Below, piece after piece: positions 7,777 to 11,970 of a stretch of 12,056 bases of DNA (within the stretch, counting starts at the first letter, position 1; every line of letters begins with the position of its first letter). The DNA comes from Microcaldota archaeon (GTDB taxonomy: Archaea > Micrarchaeota > Micrarchaeia > Micrarchaeales > Micrarchaeaceae), in NCBI GenBank assembly GCA_021829015.1, contig JAJZOJ010000014.1, positions 1-12,056 on the forward strand. The letters run 5' to 3'. The notes beneath the pieces are model-generated. The model saw only the letters and a list, made by a program, of their open reading frames with translations, ran no database searches and was not told the DNA's origin. The position numbers were made by a program, and so were the translations under genes.

Positions 7777-8292
7777 CTATGTGCTCCTTTTCTTGAGCCT
7801 CTGCTCCTTCCTTAGCATTTCCTGCAGCGTTGATGTCCCAGACAGCACGCTGTAGTCATGCACCCGGGCATTTCCGCCTATGACCTCCCTGCCGAATATG
7901 TCGACCCTGTACCCAAATACAACAGCATTGCCCTTGACCAATACATGGCCGCGTATGTTGGCATTCTCAAGTACGCACGCATGGTCGCATACCCTTGCAT
8001 CCCCGTCGAGCCTGGCATTGCCCAGCAGGATGGCGTGGTCTTCAAGCCTGGCGTTGCCCAATACCCTTGAATTGCCGCATGCCTTCGCCTTGGCGGAAAT
8101 CCAGCTGCTGCCTTCCTGGGAAAGGTTCCCTTCGTGCTGTATGTACCCGCCGAGCTCCCCTTTCTTGGCTATAGTCCTGCCGGTGCCGTGGTCCACGATA
8201 TCCCGTAGCGCCCGTATCCTGTATAGTTTTCTGCCGTCGAAGATGAGCTGGTGCTCCTCATCGGTCAACTTTTCGTATTTCTTGCCTGACAT
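7777..8292 (-). CDS. Left-handed beta-helix (hexapeptide repeat) protein of phage/bacterial type
   Basis: 171-aa repeat protein. The N-terminal part, with K-L-Y-R-I-R-A-L-R-D-I (22-32) and G-E-L-G-G-Y-I (45-51), then N-L-S-Q-E-G-S-S-W-I (56-65), matches a family I recognise from phage and bacterial genomes. In it the N-L-S-Q-E-G-x-x-W block opens a run of G-N-A-x-(V/L) hexapeptide turns. Here the turns run from about 63 to 152 (G-N-S-R-V, G-N-A-R-L, G-D-A-R-V, G-N-A-V-V, G-N-A-R-V). The fold is that of acyltransferase-like beta-helices, but no catalytic His can be assigned and a structural or binding role is equally likely. The C-terminus is a basic helix. The spread of the family points to transfer from a virus or bacterium. 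Converges with the nuclease-like gene region. Confidence 0.75.
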   Translation of the reverse strand: MSGKKYEKLTDEEHQLIFDGRKLYRIRALRDIVDHGTGRTIAKKGELGGYIQHEGNLSQEGSSWISAKAKACGNSRVLGNARLEDHAILLGNARLDGDARVCDHACVLENANIRGHVLVKGNAVVFGYRVDIFGREVIGGNARVHDYSVLSGTSTLQEMLRKEQRLKKRST

Positions 8293-8300
8293 TTTATCAC

Positions 8301-8326
8301 TTAAGCGTATTGGTAATTAAGCGTAT
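8301..8326 (-). repeat. Paired 10-nt direct repeat in the promoter region of the beta-helix gene
   Basis: TTAAGCGTAT occurs at 8301-8310 and again at 8317-8326 (plus-strand reading), 16 nt apart start to start, 9 and 25 nt upstream of the ATG at 8292. The spacing, about 1.5 helical turns, and the location suggest operator half-sites or overlapping promoter elements. No experimental or family evidence. Confidence 0.35.
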
Positions 8327-8368
8327 GGGTATTATTGTACGGCCGCAGGTTTGATTGCTGCATGCGGA

Positions 8369-9112
8369 TTAAAGGTAGTTCTTGGAGATCGCATCGGCTG
8401 CAAGGTCGTTCGGGCTTATCACCCTCTCGTTCTTCAACAATCCCAATTCCTTGAGATGCCTTGCGGACTCTATGTTTGGGGCTACTATCACCGTTTTGAC
8501 GCCCTTCGCAATGGTCCTTATGACAAGAAGCGTGTAGACCAGCAATGAGCTGTTCCTCAGGTCCAGTATTATGCTATCCGCCCTGCTCAGCTCGAACTGC
8601 GACATCTCAACATCTGAGGTCGGGTCCGCTGCGAATGCCTTGTAGCCTGTTTCCCGCAGCCGGTCCTGCCTTACCTTGTCGGCCGTTATTATTATGAACT
8701 TCTTGTTTTGGCTCCGCAGGTGCTTTGCAATGGCTATGTTGACGCCGTCGGTGCCTATGAGCACCACATGGCCTGAGAGCTTCTTCCTCTCAGATCTTGA
8801 TATCCTGTCGGACAGCTTTTCCAATCTAGTATTCACGAATTCACCTGATATCAGCGTAACAAGGCTGAGGAATATGCTCAGCCCGACCGCTATCAACACT
8901 ATTACGAACAGCCTTGCCGCGGGCGTTACAGGGGTTATGTCCCCGTATCCGACGGTCGACATCGTGACTATCGTGAAGTATGCGGAGTCCAGGAGGGTCA
9001 TGTTCTTCATGCTGAATCCCCCTCCCTGCGCTATTATGTAGGTGCCTAGCACCCCGAATATGAATATCGCGGCTATCGCGACTCCGTACGCTATCTTCAT
9101 CGATCTTTCCAT
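8369..9112 (-). CDS. Two-helix K+ channel with cytoplasmic RCK domain (MthK-like)
   Basis: Potassium channel subunit in the cytoplasmic membrane, 247 aa. Helix 1 spans about 8-28. The pore loop with selectivity filter T-V-G-Y-G-D is at 53-58, helix 2 about 66-90, followed by a linker and an RCK/TrkA-N Rossmann domain from 114 (G-H-V-V-L-I-G) to the end. The layout and A-D-P-T (161-164, matching G-D-P-T of MthK) are MthK-like. Asp184 of L-D-L-R is kept, but the segment matching MthK's Ca-binding Glu pair reads V-A-P-N here, so Ca gating of the MthK kind is doubtful. The C-terminal RCK lobe is short. ATG at 9112 is taken; Met5 is an alternative. Divergent from the tRNA-Gly gene. Confidence 0.92.
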   Translation of the reverse strand: MERSMKIAYGVAIAAIFIFGVLGTYIIAQGGGFSMKNMTLLDSAYFTIVTMSTVGYGDITPVTPAARLFVIVLIAVGLSIFLSLVTLISGEFVNTRLEKLSDRISRSERKKLSGHVVLIGTDGVNIAIAKHLRSQNKKFIIITADKVRQDRLRETGYKAFAADPTSDVEMSQFELSRADSIILDLRNSSLLVYTLLVIRTIAKGVKTVIVAPNIESARHLKELGLLKNERVISPNDLAADAISKNYL

Positions 9113-9176
9113 GCTTTACGCCGTATTTCTTGCCGATTCCATGCCCAGTAGCGGCATAAACCTGCGGAAGGCAATA

Positions 9177-9199
9177 CTATATTAATCTAAACATTTTAA
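9177..9199 (+). promoter_or_regulatory. AT-rich promoter region of tRNA-Gly
   Basis: CTATATTAAT at 9177-9186 and AAACATTTTA at 9190-9199 lie 18-40 nt upstream of the tRNA 5' end, in an otherwise GC-rich flank. Either could hold the TATA box. The same 104-nt gap must also contain the channel gene's promoter, for which I see no clear box. Confidence 0.4.
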
Positions 9200-9216
9200 T
9201 TGTTTCTGCATATTGG

Positions 9217-9289
9217 GCGATTGTAGTCTAGCCTGGTAGGACGCTGCCTTGCCAAGGCAGTGACCCGGGTTCAAATCCCGGCAGTCGCA
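9217..9289 (+). tRNA. tRNA-Gly (anticodon GCC)
   Basis: Complete cloverleaf without intron. Acceptor GCGATTG (9217-9223) pairs with CAGTCGC (9282-9288) through one G-U. The D arm is GTCT/GGAC with GG in the loop. The anticodon stem CTGCC/GGCAG encloses TTGCCAA, with GCC at 9251-9253. The variable region is TGAC and the T arm CCGGG/CCCGG with loop TTCAAAT. The discriminator is A9289, as in archaeal tRNA-Gly; CCA is not encoded. Its last 27 nt are repeated exactly at 10098-10124. Confidence 0.95.
9263..9289 (+). repeat. Outer att-like repeat, left copy (tRNA-Gly 3' end)
   Basis: 27-nt T-arm plus acceptor end of tRNA-Gly(GCC), from the A of the variable region to the discriminator. Identical to 10098-10124. 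Confidence 0.8.
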
Positions 9290-9313
9290 CATGAAATTTA
9301 CTATGACAGAACA

Positions 9314-9325
9314 GGGTTCAAATCC
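9314..9325 (+). repeat. tRNA T-arm-like fragment
   Basis: GGGTTCAAATCC, identical to the core of the T arm of the adjacent tRNA-Gly (9267-9278), but with no pairing acceptor around it. Probably a decayed tRNA end or former attachment site. A 12-nt match alone is weak; its position among similar fragments makes it notable. Confidence 0.4.
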
Positions 9326-9359
9326 AATCTAAGCACCAGGTCTAAAAAGCTTAGAAAAA

Positions 9360-9377
9360 GAAAAATCGGGTTCGAAT
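9360..9377 (+). repeat. Inner 18-nt direct repeat, left copy
   Basis: GAAAAATCGGGTTCGAAT, identical to 10008-10025. The CGGGTTCGAAT part has the sequence of a tRNA T arm (GGGTTCGAATCC type) but differs from tRNA-Gly at the A/G position. The pair encloses the hicBA genes inside the outer tRNA-Gly repeats. Confidence 0.75.
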
Positions 9378-9442
9378 TCAAGTCGTTTCTGAACGAAGTA
9401 GAGGAAACCGCAGATACGCTTTCATGCAATCGGCTAGATACA

Positions 9443-9667
9443 TTAAAGATATTTCTCAACATCTTCCCACTTAAGCCCTGTCTGTTTAAGTATTCTGTTC
9501 ATTATTTGCTGCCTTAATTCCTTCTGACCGATTTGTATTACCGTATAGTGTCCTTTCTGGTCAAATAATACAACATGGTCGCCTTTTCCTTGTCTTGCGG
9601 AATAGCCGTACCGCTCTTGCAGTATCTTGAGCAGTTTCTGAGGTTTTATAGGCCTTAATGCACCTAT
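9443..9667 (-). pseudogene. hicA: HicA-type mRNA interferase toxin with ATA at the start position
   Basis: Small RNase-type toxin of the HicA family, expected to cleave mRNA and to be neutralised by HicB. The 74-codon frame contains the family N-terminus R-P-I-K-P-Q-K-L-L-K-I-L-Q, then Y-G-Y-S-A-R-Q-G-K-G-D-H (the G-D-H His is the likely catalytic residue), a beta-hairpin, and the C-terminal helices I-L-K-Q-T-G-L-K-W-E-D-V. The body is intact. There is no ATG, GTG or TTG between the hicB stop and the conserved core. A perfect Shine-Dalgarno AAGGTGAG (9671-9678) stands 4 nt before an in-frame ATA at 9665-9667, exactly where a start belongs. A single G-to-A change of ATG would explain this; AUA initiation is the alternative. 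9 nt separate it from the hicB stop. Confidence 0.75.
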
Positions 9668-9676
9668 AAACTCACC

Positions 9677-9898
9677 TTAGCCTCTTGCAATTAGGCTTCT
9701 AAGTACCGGCGACTTTACCTCCTTGCGCTTATTCTCGAGCAGGAACGCCACCGCTGTATCTACTGCGTCCTTCAGCTCGCTTTCCAATTCACGCAGGCTC
9801 TTGGCCTGATCTTGAACGTGAAGCTCATCAATAGTACCTACAAACAGCTTCCCATCTCTCTTTACATCAGCCTTAAACCCATATATCTCCATCTTCAT
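9677..9898 (-). CDS. hicB: HicB-like antitoxin
   Basis: 73-aa protein with the short HicB fold (one beta-sheet and one helix). It has I-Y-G-F-K-A-D-V-K-R-D-G-K-L-F-V-G, then the V-x-E-L-P-G-like turn I-D-E-L-H-V, then a helix L-R-E-L-E-S-E-L-K-D-A-V and a basic tail. There is no obvious separate DNA-binding domain. The ATG at 9898 is chosen over an upstream in-frame ATG at 9985. It begins at the conserved first strand, and a TATA-like TTTTATAT (minus strand, 9927-9934) lies 29-36 nt before it, giving a near-leaderless mRNA. hicB precedes hicA, an order found in part of the family; the two would be one transcript. Codon use is AT-richer than the flanking chromosome. Confidence 0.78.
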   Translation of the reverse strand: MKMEIYGFKADVKRDGKLFVGTIDELHVQDQAKSLRELESELKDAVDTAVAFLLENKRKEVKSPVLRSLIARG

Positions 9899-9926
9899 AC
9901 TTATCAGTAGATATATGGCGTTACAC

Positions 9927-9934
9927 ATATAAAA
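9927..9934 (-). promoter_or_regulatory. TATA-like box for hicBA
   Basis: Minus-strand TTTTATAT, 29-36 nt before the hicB ATG at 9898, the spacing of a leaderless archaeal promoter. No Shine-Dalgarno precedes hicB, while hicA has a strong one, as expected for first and second genes of such a unit. Confidence 0.5.
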
Positions 9935-10007
9935 CGCTTCCCTTGAATTAGCCCAAAATAGGCCCAAGTAGAGTAAGCGTGACATCCTCCCACCCTTAAA
10001 GAGTTAT

Positions 10008-10025
10008 GAAAAATCGGGTTCGAAT
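10008..10025 (+). repeat. Inner 18-nt direct repeat, right copy
   Basis: Second exact copy of GAAAAATCGGGTTCGAAT (first at 9360-9377), in the same orientation and again ending in a T-arm-like sequence. It lies 648 nt from its partner and 72 nt before the outer repeat. Confidence 0.75.
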
Positions 10026-10046
10026 AAGCTTAGCTAAAATAGTGTG

Positions 10047-10067
10047 ATTTTCATGAAACATGAAAAT
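10047..10067. repeat. Perfect 9-bp inverted repeat before the partial tRNA-Gly(TCC)
   Basis: ATTTTCATG (10047-10055), loop AAA, CATGAAAAT (10059-10067). It ends 7 nt before the tRNA-like sequence starts at 10074, where the 5' half of a tRNA would be expected. It could be a recombination-end hairpin, a protein-binding palindrome or the leader of a tRNA half. It is AT-rich and not followed by a T tract, so not a typical terminator. Confidence 0.6.
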
Positions 10068-10073
10068 AACGAC

Positions 10074-10124
10074 GGACTCTGGCTTTCCAAGCCAATAACC
10101 CGGGTTCAAATCCCGGCAGTCGCA
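10074..10124 (+). tRNA. Partial tRNA-Gly (anticodon TCC), 5' part missing
   Basis: 51 nt equivalent to tRNA positions about 22-73: the 3' side of the D stem (GGAC), base 26, an anticodon arm CTGGC-TTTCCAA-GCCAA with anticodon TCC at 10086-10088, variable TAAC, and the T arm, acceptor 3' strand CAGTCGC and discriminator A identical to tRNA-Gly(GCC). The stem differences from the GCC gene are paired changes (C-G to G-C), so this derives from a true isoacceptor rather than a decayed copy of the neighbour. The outermost anticodon-stem pair is C-A. No GCGA(C/T)TG acceptor 5' strand or D-loop is found in the preceding ~150 nt. Either an attachment-site relic or the 3' piece of a split or D-arm-interrupted tRNA gene. 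Confidence 0.6.
10098..10124 (+). repeat. Outer att-like repeat, right copy
   Basis: 27 nt identical to the 3' end of tRNA-Gly(GCC) at 9263-9289, forming the T arm and acceptor end of the partial tRNA-Gly(TCC). Same orientation, offset 835 nt. Confidence 0.8.
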
Positions 10125-10199
10125 TCGTATTTCTACGAAATCCCGTATGGCGCAAAGAACGCTCTGATGGCAGTGCCGGTATATAGGGCCTGCAATCCA

Positions 10200-10222
10200 C
10201 ATCAGGGATCTTATCCCTGATG
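10200..10222. repeat. Perfect 10-bp inverted repeat
   Basis: CATCAGGGAT (10200-10209), loop CTT, ATCCCTGATG (10213-10222). A very stable hairpin without a following T tract, 20 nt before a second hairpin. The 316-nt stretch 9986-10301 otherwise holds only the tRNA-derived repeats, this pair of hairpins and the next gene's promoter. Confidence 0.6.
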
Positions 10223-10241
10223 CCTTAGTGGAATCGTTGGG

Positions 10242-10270
10242 AAAACCCTAGAATAATAGGGTTTTTATAT
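10242..10270 (+). terminator. Hairpin with T run, overlapping the next gene's promoter
   Basis: AAAACCCTA (10242-10250), loop GAATAA, TAGGGTTTT (10257-10265), with a T run continuing to 10266, the shape of an intrinsic terminator on the plus strand. The same T-rich TTTTTATAT (10262-10270) lies 32-40 nt before the ATG at 10302 and can serve as that gene's TATA box. The hairpin could therefore end transcription from the left while the next promoter begins, or could simply be a regulatory palindrome at the promoter. Confidence 0.4.
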
Positions 10271-10301
10271 CTAGAAAACGGAATATATGTAGTGCATTCG
10301 G

Positions 10302-11324
10302 ATGGAGACATCTAGAAAGAGGGCTGACCAGGCCCAATTGGATGAGCACAATAGATTTTCGGGCATGCTTAGGGACGGAGTGAGCGGAGCAAAGGCAATA
10401 TCTGCCAATGCCAAGAAATACATGGCAAGGTCCGCGGCTGTCGCTGCTATGGCGGCAACGCTTATTGGATGCGGCGGGGGCCCTCAGACCAGCACCGGCG
10501 GAGGACGCAGCGTGGTGGAGAGCATATACGCGGTGGTAAATCCTGCCAGTGCCGTCGGCGGCACCCTCATGTTGCCGAACACGGTGGTCAACAAGACCTC
10601 CACGGTAAGCATCACATATGGCGCATCGGGCTCCAGCATAACCGTCTCCAGTTGTTCGATTAGCGGCTCGTCCGCATTCACAGAAGACGTTGCTGCCTGC
10701 CCTGGAGTTGTAATAAGCGCGGGCAGCACCCAGGTGTACCAGGTAAGCTTCACGCCCACGACAACCGGGCCGTTCAGCGCAAGCTTCACGATAAACAGCA
10801 GTGCGAGCAACTCGCCGGTCACCGAGACCCTAAAGGGTTACGGAGTAACACAGCACTCGGTTAAGCTGACATGGAATGCATCGGTATCGCCAAACGTTAC
10901 GTATGACATATTAAGGTCGAACGAGAGCGGCGGGCCCTACAACATCATAAACACTTCCCCGATCACCGGCACCTCTTATACGGACAATACAGTTCAGGAC
11001 GGGCAGACTTACTATTACACAGCAATTGCTGTGGATACAGATACTGGGGTTGATTCGACTTATTCCAACCAGGCGTCGGCAGTCATGCCGTCTATCACAT
11101 CCTCCACCTCTACGGTAAGGGGCAATTCCGCACTGATGCACGCGAAGGTGACTATACCAAGGCCGTCCGGCTACTCCAAGGGCAATGAAGCGGCCATCAT
11201 CAAAAACCTGCGCGGACATGCGGATCCGGCTGGATATGCGGCTTACCTTTCGGTATACGAGCACGACAAGCGGGCCAGGGAAGCCACTGCACATAAGGAA
11301 AAGCGCAACGGCGGGCACACATGA
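10302..11324 (+). CDS. Secreted lipoprotein-like protein with ASH-like and fibronectin type III domains
   Basis: 340-aa cell-surface protein. The N-terminus has a 40-residue charged leader containing S-G-M-L-R-D-G (20-26), then a hydrophobic segment A-A-V-A-A-M-A-A-T-L-I-G-C (45-57) ending in a lipobox-like L-I-G-C with Cys57. Residues about 80-181 form an Ig-like beta domain of the choice-of-anchor D/ASH type (F-T-P-T-T-T-G-P-F-S-A at 150-160) with two Cys (118, 133). Residues about 184-263 are a fibronectin III domain (H-S-V-K-L-T-W-N-A-S; G-G-P-Y; G-T-S-Y-T-D; G-Q-T-Y-Y-Y). The tail is basic and carries no anchor. The FnIII style resembles Acidobacteria surface proteins, suggesting transfer. 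Start: ATG 10302 rather than Met41, because the paralog at 11385 conserves the leader; a TATA-like box sits 32-40 nt upstream. Confidence 0.72.
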   Translation: METSRKRADQAQLDEHNRFSGMLRDGVSGAKAISANAKKYMARSAAVAAMAATLIGCGGGPQTSTGGGRSVVESIYAVVNPASAVGGTLMLPNTVVNKTSTVSITYGASGSSITVSSCSISGSSAFTEDVAACPGVVISAGSTQVYQVSFTPTTTGPFSASFTINSSASNSPVTETLKGYGVTQHSVKLTWNASVSPNVTYDILRSNESGGPYNIINTSPITGTSYTDNTVQDGQTYYYTAIAVDTDTGVDSTYSNQASAVMPSITSSTSTVRGNSALMHAKVTIPRPSGYSKGNEAAIIKNLRGHADPAGYAAYLSVYEHDKRAREATAHKEKRNGGHT

Positions 11325-11384
11325 TGTAGCTTGATATGCATAACGCCTGTGCTTGGAAATGAATACTTAATTGGCGTGGTCCAT

Positions 11385-11837
11385 ATGGAAACATCGGCAA
11401 ACAAAGAAGGCATGTTCAACCATGATAGAAGTGATGGTCTCTCAGGAATGCTAAGGAATGGCTGCGAGGGCCGCAGAGGCATTAGGGGGATGGCAATTCG
11501 TGGAAGGAAGCGGATTGAGGCGTCCGCTGCAACGATGGCGATGGCGGCCATGATCGTAGGAGGATGCGGGATTGTAAGACACCATCACCACGATGTTAAG
11601 CTTACATGGAATGCTTCGGCCTCGTCCAACGTAATTGGATATGAAGTCCTCAGGGCTGACAATTGCACCGGCCCGTACAGAATACTAAACAAACCCCACC
11701 TGGTAAAGGGAACCGCATATGAGGATAAAACTGGAAAGGCAGGCCGTACCTACTATTACGAGGTTGAGACCGTGGATAAAAATGGCTTGGTGTCTCTCCC
11801 TTCCAAGCGTATAGAAGTAACGATACCAAAGAATTAG
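11385..11837 (+). CDS. Lipoprotein-like paralog with a single fibronectin type III domain
   Basis: 150-aa protein related to its upstream neighbour. The first four residues M-E-T-S and the block S-G-M-L-R-N-G (20-26) align without gaps. A hydrophobic stretch M-A-M-A-A-M-I-V-G-G-C (51-61) ends in a lipobox-like V-G-G-C (Cys61), followed by a natural run of four His (66-69) and one FnIII domain (about 70-148: D-V-K-L-T-W-N-A-S; T-G-P-Y; R-T-Y-Y-Y-E-V). The ASH-like domain is absent. An in-frame ATG lies at 11331, but the M-E-T-S alignment fixes the start at 11385. The DNA GTTAAGCT.ACATGGAATGC is shared with the first gene, indicating duplication followed by loss or gain of the middle domain. 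The His cluster could bind metal; no function is known. Confidence 0.7.
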   Translation: METSANKEGMFNHDRSDGLSGMLRNGCEGRRGIRGMAIRGRKRIEASAATMAMAAMIVGGCGIVRHHHHDVKLTWNASASSNVIGYEVLRADNCTGPYRILNKPHLVKGTAYEDKTGKAGRTYYYEVETVDKNGLVSLPSKRIEVTIPKN

Positions 11838-11859
11838 GAGTTCCTAAAAGTTCAATGGC

Positions 11860-11891
11860 ACAGGTTCTGATCCCAACAGGTTCGGATCCCA
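11860..11891. repeat. Tandem 16-nt direct repeat
   Basis: ACAGGTTCTGATCCCA (11860-11875) is followed immediately by ACAGGTTCGGATCCCA (11876-11891), one mismatch. It lies 22 nt after the stop of the FnIII paralog. The GGTTC-GATCC core is faintly T-arm-like but too short to assign. The gap 11838-11965 holds nothing else besides the T-rich tract. Confidence 0.6.
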
Positions 11892-11946
11892 TAGTGCATG
11901 GCTGCCGTCGGGATGCATGAATCCGCGGCTTTCCATTCAATTCGGC

Positions 11947-11970
11947 CTTTATTTTTATTTTTTATTTATT
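11947..11970 (+). terminator. T-rich tract downstream of the FnIII paralog
   Basis: About 24 nt consisting almost only of T with single A interruptions, 110 nt after the stop at 11837. Archaeal RNA polymerase stops at such U-rich tracts without a hairpin. It also abuts the stop codon of the minus-strand gene at the right edge, placing it between convergent genes. Confidence 0.5.

Larger units (their letters stand above)
9263..10124. mobile_element. Putative mini-island bounded by tRNA-Gly 3'-end repeats
   Basis: The segment from the 3' end of the intact tRNA-Gly to a 27-nt exact copy of that end is about 860 nt. It has the geometry of a tRNA-integrated element: intact tRNA on the left, 3' fragment repeat on the right. 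It is visibly richer in AT and in AAA/TTA/AGA codons than its surroundings and carries a hicB-hicA pair. No integrase or transposase is present, so it would be a remnant or a passively mobilised unit. A second pair of tRNA T-arm-like repeats is nested inside. Confidence 0.45.

Noticed and set aside
9260..9517. Forward open frame starting inside the tRNA-Gly gene
   Set aside because: Begins in the tRNA, is Lys/Phe/Leu-rich, and runs over the repeats and the antisense hicA coding region.
9263..10124. CRISPR-like array suggested by repeated T-arm motifs
   Set aside because: Repeats are irregularly spaced, of two kinds, and tRNA-derived; there are no regular spacers and no cas genes.
9986..10202. 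Minus-strand 68-codon frame through the partial tRNA
   Set aside because: It runs across the tRNA-like sequence; the peptide C-R-D-L-N-P-G is the usual translation of a tRNA T arm and a known false-gene signature.
11331..11384. Upstream ATG at 11331 for the FnIII paralog
   Set aside because: The M-E-T-S leader shared with the upstream gene begins at 11385, and the extra 18 residues have no counterpart there.
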